A stretch of 64,000 nucleotides of DNA from Pseudomonadota bacterium (GCA_021325555.1 JAJPGY010000023.1:248001-312000), one strand, 5' to 3'. Positions 1 through 9,708 are shown, counted from the first letter of the stretch. The notes: generated from the letters alone by a model not told the origin. Made by a program: numbers and translations.

Positions 1-722
1 TTAAGTGGTACAGGGGGGTTTACAACGCCCTGAAGAGCGGTGTTGCATCGGACAAGGTCGACCCGGACGAGGTCTCCAAGGAGCTGGCCGAGATGTACCG
101 CCGGGAAGGCGATTATGAGGACGCCGAACAGGTGGCCACCGAGGCGCTGCGAGGTTTCCGCCCGGGCTCTGTGCAGCCTGAGCTGCCGGTGCTGTTGATG
201 ACGCTTGCCGACAGCTGCTTCCACGAGGGCAAGCTGGACGAGGCCGAACGCGCGCTTGCAGGCGCCGTGCTTTTCTGGACTCCCGCGAAGGAGGACCAGG
301 ACAGGCTTACCGGCATCGTTCCGGTTCCCACCAACGTTGAAGGCGGCGTGCTGCCCGACAAGTCTGCCGCGGCGCTGGCTCTCATGGACCTGGCGGAGGT
401 GCGCAGAGCGGAGAAGAAACCTGGGGAGGCGGTCAAGGCATACAGGCTGGCCGAGCAATTCAAGGAGGAGCTGCTCGGGCAGGACCAGGCGCAGCTACCG
501 CGCTCTCTGCTGACGCTGGCCTGGCTCTACGAGCAGGCCGGTGATTACGCGGACGCCGAGCCGCTCTACAAAAGAGCCTGGTCGCTGTCCGAGAAAGCCA
601 GGGGCGGCCGCAACCCGGAGGTGGCGATCATCCTCAACAGGTACGCGGATCTTCTCTGGCGCTCCAATCGCTGGATCGAAGCGATTATCTTCAAGGTGCG
701 GGCGCAACTGACCAGGGCATGA
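1..722 (+). CDS. TPR-repeat protein, 3' part (5' end outside window)
   Basis: The frame is open from the window's first bases, so the gene starts upstream; the first in-window ATG is at 93 and is probably internal. The product is alpha-helical with tetratricopeptide-like units (G-D-Y-E-D-A-E near codon 40 and again G-D-Y-A-D-A-E-P-L-Y near codon 185), the A/Y/G/A spacing typical of TPRs. TPRs are protein-binding scaffolds; no catalytic domain is visible in this part. It ends with TGA at 720-722. The upstream part could hold a kinase or other domain, as in the TPR kinase at 15209. Function is unassigned. Confidence 0.75.
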   Translation, partial: KWYRGVYNALKSGVASDKVDPDEVSKELAEMYRREGDYEDAEQVATEALRGFRPGSVQPELPVLLMTLADSCFHEGKLDEAERALAGAVLFWTPAKEDQDRLTGIVPVPTNVEGGVLPDKSAAALALMDLAEVRRAEKKPGEAVKAYRLAEQFKEELLGQDQAQLPRSLLTLAWLYEQAGDYADAEPLYKRAWSLSEKARGGRNPEVAIILNRYADLLWRSNRWIEAIIFKVRAQLTRA

Positions 723-773
723 AAGCTTGTGGTCGGACGGCGCCGGGTCGGCCGGCGGGCGGGGCTGCTGGCT

Positions 774-1001
774 TTAAGGGTCCGACTGCTCGAGGCGCTG
801 CTGCTCCTCCTCGCGCTGCCGCTGCAGCATCTTCTCCTCGTACTCCCTGGCCTCCAGCCGCTTGCGCATGAAGCGGTCGAGCTCCTCCCGGCGCCGCCGG
901 CGGAGTTCGTTCTCCCGCGCGCGCTTCTCTTGATACTGCTCCTCTGCCCGCTGGCTGGCCCGCTCCTCGCGGCGCTTGCGAATCTTCTCGTACCAGCTCA
1001 T
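774..1001 (-). CDS. Small Arg/Glu-rich helical protein (75 aa)
   Basis: The ATG at 1001 follows a GGAGG nine bases upstream, which fixes the start; a longer frame upstream is not needed. After a short M-S-W-Y-E-K head, almost the whole protein is alternating runs of R/K and E/Q (for example E-E-L-D-R-F-M-R-K-R-L-E), with almost no helix breakers. This composition predicts a long charged single alpha-helix or coiled coil. No known enzyme motif. It is transcribed divergently from the marR operon. Function unknown; it could be a spacer or nucleic-acid/protein-binding helix. Confidence 0.6.
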   Translation of the reverse strand: MSWYEKIRKRREERASQRAEEQYQEKRARENELRRRRREELDRFMRKRLEAREYEEKMLQRQREEEQQRLEQSDP

Positions 1002-1120
1002 GCCAGGGGACCTCCATGTGCTCGCGGCCCGGGTGCTTAATGAATTATTGTACCCGCGGCGCAGCTCCGCGTATCGTCCCCGTCCGGCAATCCCTTGCCG
1101 CCCAACGAAGCAGAGGATAA

Positions 1121-1144
1121 ACTTAGCTAAGTAAACTGTTTGCT
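1121..1144. promoter_or_regulatory. Overlapping palindromes, candidate MarR operator
   Basis: ACTTAGCTAAGT (1121-1132) is a perfect 12-base palindrome. AGTAAACTGTTTGCT (1130-1144) is a near-perfect 15-base one with a single mismatch pair, overlapping it. Both sit 17-40 bases before the marR start at 1161. MarR proteins bind such AT-rich dyads in their own promoter, so this is the expected autoregulatory site. Binding is inferred from position and symmetry only. Confidence 0.55.
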
Positions 1145-1160
1145 CTGCTAATGGATTGAG

Positions 1161-1652
1161 ATGGGCAGAACTCGCCACACCCTGCAGTGCGCCTCCCAGG
1201 TCGTGGAAACGGTTCCGGCAATCATGCGACTGATTCGCATGGGCATGCGCGGTGCCGGGGCGGACCTTTCCGTGTCGCAGGTGCGCGTGCTGGCCTACCT
1301 GAACCGCAAGCCCGGCGCCTGCGTGTCCGAAGTCGGCGAAGAGCTGGACGTCACCATAGCCTCGGCTTCCGTGCTCGTAGACCGCCTGGTCCGCCGCAAG
1401 CTGGTACGGCGAGAAGACGACCACCAGGAGCGGCGCCGGGTTCGCCTCATGCTCACCGCCTCCGGGCAGCAGAGCCTGGCCGATGTGCGCGAGCACGTGC
1501 AGGCTTTCATCGCCGGCATCCTGAACACCGGCGAGCCCGAGCATCTGGAGAGAATAAGCGACGGGCTCGAGCTCCTGCAGAAGGCGGCAAAATCCTTCGG
1601 CACCAACAAGACCAGAATAGGCGCGGCGTCCGCCGCCGAGCTGGAGCAATGA
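1161..1652 (+). CDS. MarR-family transcriptional regulator
   Basis: A 163-aa protein of usual MarR length. The winged helix-turn-helix runs from about residue 40 (S-V-S-Q-V-R-V-L-A-Y-L) through V-S-E-V-G-E-E-L-D-V-T and S-A-S-V-L-V-D-R-L-V-R-R-K-L-V-R-R (recognition helix), followed by the wing (D-D-H-Q-E-R-R-R-V-R-L-M-L-T). MarR dimers repress promoters until a small ligand binds. It is first in an operon with a periplasmic adaptor and two RND pumps; its TGA overlaps the next ATG (ATGA at 1649-1652). It very likely represses this efflux operon through the palindromes just upstream. No strong Shine-Dalgarno precedes the ATG. Confidence 0.9.
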   Translation: MGRTRHTLQCASQVVETVPAIMRLIRMGMRGAGADLSVSQVRVLAYLNRKPGACVSEVGEELDVTIASASVLVDRLVRRKLVRREDDHQERRRVRLMLTASGQQSLADVREHVQAFIAGILNTGEPEHLERISDGLELLQKAAKSFGTNKTRIGAASAAELEQ

Positions 1653-3034
1653 AAGACAAGGCCCTTACGAAACCGAAACATGAAAAGCAGCTCGGCGACG
1701 ACAAGCCGCCGGCCGCTTCCGCCGCCCGCCTGCGGGTGGTGGCTGCGGTGGTCATCGTGGCGGCGCTTGTCGGAGCGCTGGCTTATTACCGTTCGGCCGA
1801 CGAGGCGAGCAAGCGGGCGGCGGCGAAAAAGGAGCGCGACGTGCCGGTCGTTGTCGCCAGGGCGACAATCCAGCAGGTGCCGATTCGGATAAAGACAATC
1901 GGCAACGTGCTGCCCTACTCGGTGGTCAACGTCCTGCCGCAGGTGAACGGGCAACTGACGAAAGTGTATTTCACCCAGGGCCAGTTCGTCCGAAAGGGCG
2001 ATCCGCTCTTTCAGATAGATCCCAGCCCGTACCAGGCTGCCCTGGATCAGGCGGAGGGCAACGTGGCCAGAGACAGGGCGCAGATCCAGACCGCCCAGGC
2101 CAACCTGGCCAGGGATCTGGCCCAGGTGGGGCAGCTTCGCGCCAACCTGCAAAAGGACAGCGCCCAGCTCAAGTTCGCCAGCGCGGAAAAGGAGCGCTAC
2201 AACATGCTGGTCAATCAGGGGGCGGTTTCGCGCGAGCAGAGCGACCAGATGATGACCAACGAGGCCACCGGCTCGGCGGCCGTGGAGGCGGACAGGAAGG
2301 CGATCGAGAACGCCCTCAGCGTCGTCAACGCCGACCGGGCCATGATCGACACGGCCAGGGGAACCCTGAAGGCCGATGAGGCCGCCGCGAAAAACGCCCG
2401 CATCCAGCTGGGCTGGACGCTCATCCGCTCGCCAATCGACGGCAGGACCGGCAGCCTGAACGTATACCAGGGCAACATCGTCAACGCCAACAACGCCAAC
2501 ACGCCGCTGGTGAGCATCTACCAGGTGCAGCCTATCTACATCTCCTTTACCGTCGCCGAGCAGTATCTGGATCAGATCCGGCGGGCGATGGCCAGCAACA
2601 CGCTGCGCGTGCAGGCGCTTCTCGAGGGCGTGAAGACTGACAGCGTCGAGGGCGCCGTCTCCTTTCTGGAGAACTCGGTCAACACCACCACCGGCACCGT
2701 CACCTTGAGAGCCACCTTTGCCAACGCGGACAAGCACCTCTACCCGGGCCAGTTCGTCGACGTGATCGTCACCATGCCCCCGGATGGCAAGACGGTTGTC
2801 ATTCCGGCTTCGGCGGTGCAGACGAGCCAGCAAGGCAACTGCGTCTACGTGGTCAGGCCCGGCAACAAAGTCGACTTCCTGCCGGTGGATCTCAGGAGAA
2901 CTTACGGCGAGTGGGCGGCGATCGGCTCCGGCATCAACGCGGGCGACGTGGTGGTGACCGACGGGCAGCTCCAATTGATTCCTGGCGCCAGGGTTCGCAT
3001 CGTACGCGAGGAGCGCCGGGAATCCGGCAGGTAG
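1649..3034 (+). CDS. RND efflux periplasmic adaptor subunit (MdtA/AcrA-like)
   Basis: A 461-aa membrane-fusion protein. A cytoplasmic basic head precedes one membrane anchor (about residues 28-45), then the biotinyl-lipoyl-like half motifs (G-N-V-L-P-Y-S-V-V-N-V-L-P-Q-V-N-G and W-T-L-I-R-S-P-I-D-G-R-T-G), a long alpha-hairpin between them rich in A/Q/D/R, a beta-barrel with L-Y-P-G-Q-F-V-D-V and a C-terminal membrane-proximal domain. It would link the inner-membrane RND pumps to an outer-membrane channel. The start is the ATG overlapping the marR stop; the frame is also open upstream but lies inside marR. No lipobox is seen. Order adaptor-pump-pump matches mdtABC. Confidence 0.92.
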   Translation: MKDKALTKPKHEKQLGDDKPPAASAARLRVVAAVVIVAALVGALAYYRSADEASKRAAAKKERDVPVVVARATIQQVPIRIKTIGNVLPYSVVNVLPQVNGQLTKVYFTQGQFVRKGDPLFQIDPSPYQAALDQAEGNVARDRAQIQTAQANLARDLAQVGQLRANLQKDSAQLKFASAEKERYNMLVNQGAVSREQSDQMMTNEATGSAAVEADRKAIENALSVVNADRAMIDTARGTLKADEAAAKNARIQLGWTLIRSPIDGRTGSLNVYQGNIVNANNANTPLVSIYQVQPIYISFTVAEQYLDQIRRAMASNTLRVQALLEGVKTDSVEGAVSFLENSVNTTTGTVTLRATFANADKHLYPGQFVDVIVTMPPDGKTVVIPASAVQTSQQGNCVYVVRPGNKVDFLPVDLRRTYGEWAAIGSGINAGDVVVTDGQLQLIPGARVRIVREERRESGR

Positions 3035-3036
3035 CC

Positions 3037-6000
3037 GTGAACGCTTCCAGACTGTTTATCGCGCGCCCGGTGATGACGACGCTGGTGATGGTGGCGATAA
3101 TCGTCTTCGGGTGCGTCGCCTTCTTCACGCTGCCGGTCAACGATCTGCCCGCCGTCGATTTCCCGACGATCATGGTGCAATCCAGCCTGCCCGGGGCCAA
3201 TGCCGAGACCATGGCCTCGGCGGTGGCCACGCCGCTGGAGAAGCAGTTCGGCACTATTGCCGGGCTGGAGTCGATGACCTCGACGAACTCGTTCGGCAAT
3301 TCGCAGATTACCCTGCAGTTCAGCCTGGAGCGCAATATCGACGGGGCGGCGCAGGACGTGCAGGCGGCAATTGTCGCCGCCAGGCCGCTCCTGCCCACCA
3401 GCATGCCGGTGCCGCCCGTGTTCCGTAAGGTCAACCCGGCCGACATGCCGGTGCTCTATATCGCGCTGAGCTCGCCGACGCTTCCGCTCTATACGGTGGA
3501 CGAGTACGCGGAGAACATGATTGCACCCCGCATCTCCATGGTGAGCGGCGTGGCGCAGGTTCAGGTCTTTGGCTCGCAGATCTACGCGCCGCACATCCAG
3601 ATCGATCCCAGGAAGCTGTCCTCCTACGGGCTGGGCATCGACGAGGTGGTGGCGGCCGTGCAGAAAAGCAACGTCAACATGCCGACGGGCACGCTCTACG
3701 GCAGGCGGCGGGCATACAACGTGAGGGTCAACGGGCAGCTTTTCAACGCCGAGGCCTTCAAGCCGGTGATCGTCACCTACCGCAACGGCTCGCCGGTGCG
3801 CCTGAGCGACATCGGCACCGTCGTGGACAGCGTGCAGACCGACAAGGTGGCAAGCTGGTACAACAACACACGCGCGGTGATCCTGGCTGTGCAGCGCCAG
3901 CCCGGGACGAACACGATTCAAATTATCGACAACATCAAGACCATGCTGCCCACCTTTCGCGCCATCATGCCCGGCGCGGTCAGCCTGAACGTCCTTTACG
4001 ATCGATCGCTGTCCATTCGCAAATCCGTGGCCGACGTGGAACGCACGCTGCTGGTGACGCTTATCCTGGTCGTCGCGGTCATCTTCCTCTTTCTCGGCAA
4101 CACATCCTCTACCGTGATCGCCAGCCTCTCGCTGCCGGTCTCCATTATCGGCACGTTTGCGGCCATGAAGGTCCTCGGTTTTACCGTGAACAACATCTCT
4201 TTGATGGCCCTTACGCTTTGCGTCGGCTTCGTCATCGACGACGCCATCGTCGTGCTGGAGAACATAGTCAGGCACATGGAGATGGGAGAGCCCCCGCTCC
4301 CGGCCGCCTTCAACGGCTCGCGGGAGATCTGGTTCACGATCATCTCGATGACGCTTTCGCTGGTGGCCGTGTTCATTCCGGTGCTCCTGCTGGGCGGCAT
4401 CATCGGGCGCCTCTTCTTCGAGTTCGGCGCCACTTTGAGCGCGGCCATTCTGATTTCCGGATTCGTGTCGCTGTCGCTGACCCCGATGTTGTGCAGCCGC
4501 TTCTTGCGGGGCGGCGGCGAGGCAAGACGGGGCAAGCTCAGCGCTTGCTCGGAGGCGGCTTTCCACTGGCTTGTGGAGCTCTATCGGGTCACCCTGGAGT
4601 TCAGCCTGCGGCATCGCCCCTGGGTGGTCGCCATGTTTGCCGCCATGGTGCTGGCCACCGGCTACCTGGTGGGTGTGGTGCCAAAGGGGTTCATGCCCAC
4701 GGAGGACATGGGGCAGATCTTCGGGATGACGGAGGCGTCTCAGGGAATCTCCTTCGAGGAGATGGTGCGTCACCAGAAGAAGCTGGCCGCCATCGTCGCC
4801 GCGGATCCCAACGTGCAGGGTTTCATGTCCTCCGTGGGGGCGGGCGGGCCCAACACGGCCGGCAATCAGGGGCGGATCTTCATGGTCTTGAAGCCGCAGC
4901 CGGAAAGGAAGATCAAGAAGGTGGACGACATCATCCAGTCGTTCAGGCGCAAGACGGCGCACATCCCCGGCATCCGGCTTTTCCTGCAGGCGATGCCGTC
5001 AATACGGGTGGGCGGGCACCTGACCAAGGCGGTCTACCAGCTCACCCTGTCGGGCTCCGACACGGCCGAGCTCTACGGCGCCTCCATCGACCTCGAAAAG
5101 AGGATGCGCGAGATCCCGGGACTGGTCGATGTGAACAGCGACCTTCAGATAAAGGATCTGCAGCTAGCCGTGGACTGCGATCGCGACCGGCTGGCCAAGG
5201 TGGGGGTGACCATGCAGCAGATCCAGGACGCGCTCAACAGCGCCTACTCCCAGCGCCAGGTGGGGACGATCTACACGGACAGGAACCAGTACTGGGTTCT
5301 CTGCGAGCTTCTCCCCCAGTGCAATAAGGACCCTTCCATGCTGAGCTGGCTGCGCATACGCTCCAGGTCGGGCCAGCTCATTCCGCTCAACGCCGTGGCC
5401 GAGGTGCATCGCACCGCGGGCCCGATGATGATCAATCACCTCGGCCAGTTCCCCTCGGTGACCCTGTCGTTCAATCTCAAGCCCGGGGTGCCGCTGGGGG
5501 ACGCGGTGGAGCGGGTCAAGGAGCTGGCGCGGCAGGCCCTGCCCGCCGGCGTCAACTACAGCTTTCAGGGGAGCGCCCAGCTGTTCGAAAGCTCGATGCG
5601 CGACTTCGGCTGGCTGCTTCTCATCGCCGTTCTGGTCATCTACATCGTGCTCGGGATCCTCTACGAGAGCTTCATTCACCCGCTCACGATCCTCTCCGGC
5701 CTGCCGTCGGCCGGACTCGGCGCCCTCATCACGCTTCTTGTCTTCAACATGCCGCTGGATATTTACGGTTTCCTCGGGCTCATCCTGCTCATCGGCATCG
5801 TCAAGAAAAACGCGATCATGATGATCGACTTTGCCATCGATCACCAGCGGGACCATGACTCCTCGGCCGAGGAGGCGATACATGAGGCGTGCCTGGTCCG
5901 CTTCCGCCCGATCATGATGACGACCATGGCGGCGCTTCTGGGCAGCCTGCCGATCGCAACCGGGCTCGGCGCCGGCGGCGAGACCCGGCAGCCGCTCGGT

Positions 6001-6141
6001 CTGACAATCGTCGGTGGGCTTCTGGTGTCGCAGCTGGTCACGCTCTACATAACGCCGGTCTTTTACATCTATCTCGATCGTCTCCAGGCGTGGGTCGCCG
6101 ATCTTGGACGCCGGCTAACTCGCCGGGAGGCCGTCTCATGA
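3037..6141 (+). CDS. RND efflux inner-membrane transporter 1 (MdtB-like)
   Basis: A 1034-aa protein of full RND length. The GTG start at 3037 is preceded by GGCAGG and yields the typical head N-A-S-R-L-F-I-A-R-P-V-M-T. Family signatures: L-P-A-V-D-F-P-T after TM1, and G-F-V-I-D-D-A-I-V-V-L-E-N-I-V-R-H in TM4, where the two proton-relay aspartates are D401 and D402. Two large periplasmic loops separate TM1/2 and TM7/8. It exports drugs or metabolites using proton influx, probably as a heteromultimer with the next gene. Its stop overlaps the next start (ATGA, 6138-6141). Confidence 0.93.
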   Translation: MNASRLFIARPVMTTLVMVAIIVFGCVAFFTLPVNDLPAVDFPTIMVQSSLPGANAETMASAVATPLEKQFGTIAGLESMTSTNSFGNSQITLQFSLERNIDGAAQDVQAAIVAARPLLPTSMPVPPVFRKVNPADMPVLYIALSSPTLPLYTVDEYAENMIAPRISMVSGVAQVQVFGSQIYAPHIQIDPRKLSSYGLGIDEVVAAVQKSNVNMPTGTLYGRRRAYNVRVNGQLFNAEAFKPVIVTYRNGSPVRLSDIGTVVDSVQTDKVASWYNNTRAVILAVQRQPGTNTIQIIDNIKTMLPTFRAIMPGAVSLNVLYDRSLSIRKSVADVERTLLVTLILVVAVIFLFLGNTSSTVIASLSLPVSIIGTFAAMKVLGFTVNNISLMALTLCVGFVIDDAIVVLENIVRHMEMGEPPLPAAFNGSREIWFTIISMTLSLVAVFIPVLLLGGIIGRLFFEFGATLSAAILISGFVSLSLTPMLCSRFLRGGGEARRGKLSACSEAAFHWLVELYRVTLEFSLRHRPWVVAMFAAMVLATGYLVGVVPKGFMPTEDMGQIFGMTEASQGISFEEMVRHQKKLAAIVAADPNVQGFMSSVGAGGPNTAGNQGRIFMVLKPQPERKIKKVDDIIQSFRRKTAHIPGIRLFLQAMPSIRVGGHLTKAVYQLTLSGSDTAELYGASIDLEKRMREIPGLVDVNSDLQIKDLQLAVDCDRDRLAKVGVTMQQIQDALNSAYSQRQVGTIYTDRNQYWVLCELLPQCNKDPSMLSWLRIRSRSGQLIPLNAVAEVHRTAGPMMINHLGQFPSVTLSFNLKPGVPLGDAVERVKELARQALPAGVNYSFQGSAQLFESSMRDFGWLLLIAVLVIYIVLGILYESFIHPLTILSGLPSAGLGALITLLVFNMPLDIYGFLGLILLIGIVKKNAIMMIDFAIDHQRDHDSSAEEAIHEACLVRFRPIMMTTMAALLGSLPIATGLGAGGETRQPLGLTIVGGLLVSQLVTLYITPVFYIYLDRLQAWVADLGRRLTRREAVS

Positions 6142-9100
6142 GCTCGGGCAATCTCTTCATTGTGCGCCCGGTGATGACGACGCTCGTCATGGTGGCGATC
6201 CTGCTTTTCGGGGTGATCGGCTACCGGGCGCTGCCGATAAGCAACCTGCCCAACGTCGACTTCCCGACCATCCTCGTCACCAGCCAGCTGCCCGGCGCCA
6301 GCGCCGAGACGATGGCCTCGGCAGTCTCCATGCCGCTGGAAAAGCAGTTCGCCACCATCTCCGGGCTCGTGCAGATGACCTCGACAAGCACGCTGGGGCA
6401 ATCGCAGATCACCTTGCAGTTCGACCCGGCCCGCAACATGGACGGCGCGGCCCTGGACGTGCAGGCGTCGATAACCGCGGCCTCGAAGCAGCTTCCCACG
6501 CAGATGACCGTCCCCCCGACCTTCGCCAAGGTCAACCCGGCAAGCCAGCCGGTCATATACCTGGCTGTCAGCTCGAGCACGATGCCGCTGCATATGGTGG
6601 ACTATTACGCGGAAACCGTGATCGCCCAGCGGATGGCCCGCGTCAGCGGCGTGGCTCAGGTGCAGGTGAACGGCTCCCAGGTGTACGCGGTTCGCGTGCA
6701 GGTCAATCCGCAGAGGCTGGCGGCGTACGGGCTGGGAATCGACGACGTGATGAACGCCGTGGCGCAGGCCAACCAGAACCAGCCGACCGGCACCCTCTGG
6801 GGAACCAAGCAGGCCTTCACGATCCAGTCCAACGGGCAGCTGCTGAAGGCGGACGCTTACAGGCCGCTGATCATTACCTATCACGGCAACGATCCGATCC
6901 GCCTGGCCGATGTAGCCGACGTGATCGACAGCGTGCAGAACGACAAGGAGGCCGGCTGGTACAACGGCAAGGCCGGCGTGATCCTGGCCGTCCTTCGCCA
7001 GCCCGGGGCCAACACCATTCAGGTGGCCGACAGCATAAAGAAGCTGCTGCCGACCTTCAGGGACACGGTTCCGCGGGCGATCGACCTGGATGTGCTCTAT
7101 GACCAGTCGACGTCGATCCGCAACTCGGTCGACGACGTTCAGTTCACGCTTTTGCTTACCGTCGCTCTGGTGGTGCTGGTGATCTTCCTCTTCCTGGGAA
7201 ACGCGTCGGCAACCGTCATACCGAGCATGGCCCTGCCCATCTCCATCGTCGGAACCTTCGCCGCCATGAAGCTCCTCGGTTTCAGCCTGAACAACCTGAC
7301 GCTCATGGCGCTTTCGCTTTCGGTGGGGTTCGTCGTCGATGACGCCATCGTCATGCTGGAGAACATCGTCAGGCACATGGAGATGGGCAAGCCGCCCATG
7401 ACGGCGGCACTGGACGGTGCCCGCGAGATCGGCTTCACGATCTTCTCCATGACACTGTCGCTGGTGGCGGTGTTCATCCCCGTGCTGCTGCTGCCGGGCA
7501 TCGTCGGCCGGCTTTTCAACGAATTCGCCGTCACGATAAGCGTGGCCATCCTCATCTCGGGCTTCATCTCCGTAAGCTTCACGCCCATGCTTTGCAGCCG
7601 CTTCCTGAGCCCGGAAAGCCAGATGAGCGAAAGCTGGATCCACCGCGCCTCCAGCGCGGTTTTCGCGTGGATGCTGGATTATTACCGGAAGACGCTGCAG
7701 CTTGCGCTGCAGCACAAGCGGGCGGTCATGGCCGGCTTCCTGGTCATGCTGGTGGCCACCGCGGTGCTGCTGGTCGAGATGCCAAAAGGGTTCATGCCGG
7801 ACGAGGACACCAATCAGATCCTTTGCATGACTGAAGCCGAGCAGGGATGCTCGTTCGAGGCCATGGCCCGGCACCACCGGGAGCTGACCGACATCATCTC
7901 CGCCGATCGAAACGTGCAATCGGTCATGTCCAGCATCGGCGTCGGCAACGGCAGCCCCAACCTGGCGCTCAACCAGGGGCGGATCCTGATTGTGCTCAAG
8001 CCGCGCGGTCAACGCCAGCTCAATGTCGACCAGGTGATAGCCGAGCTGGCGGCGAAACTGACCGGCGTGCCGGGCATCAACGCATACCTGCAGAACCCGC
8101 CGACGGTGGCAATCGGCGGGCAGGTGACCAAGAGCCTTTACCAGTTCACCCTGTCCAGCCCGAATACCGGCGAGCTCTATGAGGCCTCGCGCAAACTGCA
8201 GGCTCGGATCGCCCTTATCCCCGGGGTTACCGATGTCGCCAGCGACCTGCAGGTGGACAACCCGGAGGTGCACCTGACGGTCGACCGCGACAAAGCGTCC
8301 AGGCTGGGCCTAACCATGGAGCAGATCGAGGATGCGCTCGACAGCGGCTACGCGCAAAGGCAGATCTCCACGATGTACATGCCGACCAACCAGTACTGGG
8401 TGGTGATCGAGGTGCAGCCGCAGTATTACCGTGACCCGTCCATGCTGCATGCCCTCTACGTGCGCAGCGGCACGGGCAGGCTGGTGCCGCTCGACGCCGT
8501 GGCCGACCTTCAGCTGGGCACCGGACCGATGCTTATCAACCACCTGGGCCAGTTCCCCTCGGTGACCATCTCGTTTAACCTCAAGCCAGGCGTCTCGCTG
8601 GGGCAGGTCGTGGGACGGATAAAGGAGCTGGCCAGGCAGACGGTTCCGCGCTCGGTGACGACCGGCTTCCAGGGCACCGCGCAGGCGTTCGAGGACTCGC
8701 TGCAGAACCTCTGGGCGCTTCTCCTGCTGGCGATCCTGGTCATCTATATCGTCCTGGGCATACTCTACGAGAGCTTCGTGCACCCGCTCACCATCCTGTC
8801 GGGGCTGCCATCGGCCGGGTTGGGCGCCCTGGTGATCCTCATGCTGTTCCACATCGATCTGAACATCTACGGATTCCTGGGCTTGATCATGCTGATTGGC
8901 ATCGTCAAGAAAAACGCGATCATGATGATCGACTTTGCCCTCGATGCCGAGCGCCACGAGGGCAAGGACCATGAAAGAGCGATTTACGAGGCGTGCTTGA
9001 CCCGCTTCCGCCCGATCATGATGACGACCATGGCCGCCCTCATGGGCGGTCTGCCGATCGCGGTCGGGCTCGGTGCCGGCTCGGAGGCCAGGCAACCGCT

Positions 9101-9275
9101 CGGTCTCACGGTGGTTGGCGGGCTGCTGGTCTCCCAGATGGTCACCCTGTACATTACCCCCGTCTTTTACATCTACCTGTCGCGCCTGAAGGAGCGCGTT
9201 CAAAAACCCGCCCCGCCACAGGCGCCGGCCGGCCTCGATGCGGATGACGTCGGCGAGAAGGCCGGTCACCGCTGA
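6138..9275 (+). CDS. RND efflux inner-membrane transporter 2 (MdtC-like)
   Basis: A 1045-aa RND protein starting at the ATG that overlaps the previous stop, with GGGAGG seven bases before it. It resembles its neighbour along its length (P-N-V-D-F-P-T-I, V-G-F-V-V-D-D-A-I-V-M-L-E-N-I-V-R, R-F-R-P-I-M-M-T-T-M-A-A-L near the C end). The TM4 aspartate pair is again at residues 401/402. Two non-identical RND genes in tandem are the hallmark of MdtBC-type heterotrimers. No outer-membrane factor follows; the operon ends before transposon debris, so a channel must be encoded elsewhere or has been lost. Confidence 0.93.
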   Translation: MSSGNLFIVRPVMTTLVMVAILLFGVIGYRALPISNLPNVDFPTILVTSQLPGASAETMASAVSMPLEKQFATISGLVQMTSTSTLGQSQITLQFDPARNMDGAALDVQASITAASKQLPTQMTVPPTFAKVNPASQPVIYLAVSSSTMPLHMVDYYAETVIAQRMARVSGVAQVQVNGSQVYAVRVQVNPQRLAAYGLGIDDVMNAVAQANQNQPTGTLWGTKQAFTIQSNGQLLKADAYRPLIITYHGNDPIRLADVADVIDSVQNDKEAGWYNGKAGVILAVLRQPGANTIQVADSIKKLLPTFRDTVPRAIDLDVLYDQSTSIRNSVDDVQFTLLLTVALVVLVIFLFLGNASATVIPSMALPISIVGTFAAMKLLGFSLNNLTLMALSLSVGFVVDDAIVMLENIVRHMEMGKPPMTAALDGAREIGFTIFSMTLSLVAVFIPVLLLPGIVGRLFNEFAVTISVAILISGFISVSFTPMLCSRFLSPESQMSESWIHRASSAVFAWMLDYYRKTLQLALQHKRAVMAGFLVMLVATAVLLVEMPKGFMPDEDTNQILCMTEAEQGCSFEAMARHHRELTDIISADRNVQSVMSSIGVGNGSPNLALNQGRILIVLKPRGQRQLNVDQVIAELAAKLTGVPGINAYLQNPPTVAIGGQVTKSLYQFTLSSPNTGELYEASRKLQARIALIPGVTDVASDLQVDNPEVHLTVDRDKASRLGLTMEQIEDALDSGYAQRQISTMYMPTNQYWVVIEVQPQYYRDPSMLHALYVRSGTGRLVPLDAVADLQLGTGPMLINHLGQFPSVTISFNLKPGVSLGQVVGRIKELARQTVPRSVTTGFQGTAQAFEDSLQNLWALLLLAILVIYIVLGILYESFVHPLTILSGLPSAGLGALVILMLFHIDLNIYGFLGLIMLIGIVKKNAIMMIDFALDAERHEGKDHERAIYEACLTRFRPIMMTTMAALMGGLPIAVGLGAGSEARQPLGLTVVGGLLVSQMVTLYITPVFYIYLSRLKERVQKPAPPQAPAGLDADDVGEKAGHR

Positions 9276-9374
9276 CGGCCTGGTGCTGCGGGCGCCACAA
9301 CCGCCGCCGGAGCGGAAGCTGAAACTTTTCTGCCTCTACCGCGGGGTCAAAGATGTTCTCGGATCGGCAAGCCC

Positions 9375-9708
9375 CAATACTGTTCGGTTAGCGCCTTAAA
9401 GAAGCGGAGGCAAGTGCAGAGGCACCTCCCGTGAAGTTTTGTCCAGCAGCTGGATGCATTGTGCGAAGTTCACTTTTGTTGTGGGGCGTGTTTCACGAGG
9501 ACAAGCGGCCAGTTGCTCATCTTCCGCTTCACGCCACGCGGATTACGGCGTCCGCGACTGGATACGACACGTTCTTGCAAGATCTCATCGAGCACACTGT
9601 TGTGAACTGCGATTTGATCAAACGGGGAAAGGCCGCCATGAGCGGCAGCTTTCGCCGGACCACACGTACGGTGTGTAAGAATGACAGTTTGTCTGGATCT
9701 TCATCAGC
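9375..9708 (-). pseudogene. IS4-type transposase 3' fragment (copy A)
   Basis: The minus strand encodes A-D-E-D-P-D-K-L-S-F-L-H-T-V-R-V-V-R-R-K-L-P, the conserved C-terminal tail of IS4-family DDE transposases. It then loses the frame just after M-A-A-F; shifting frame recovers D-E-I-L-Q-E-R. The left edge (9375-9393, CAATACTGTTCGGTTAGC) looks like the element's terminal repeat. It is an inverted, diverged copy of 13245-13580. Everything upstream of A-D-E-D is missing, so this is a dead end-fragment. Confidence 0.75.

Noticed and set aside
2902..8273. Long minus-strand open frames opposite the RND genes (for example 2902-4962 and 6069-8273)
   Set aside because: They are His/Arg/Asp-rich products of high-GC antisense frames, without ribosome sites or families; the plus strand encodes complete RND proteins.
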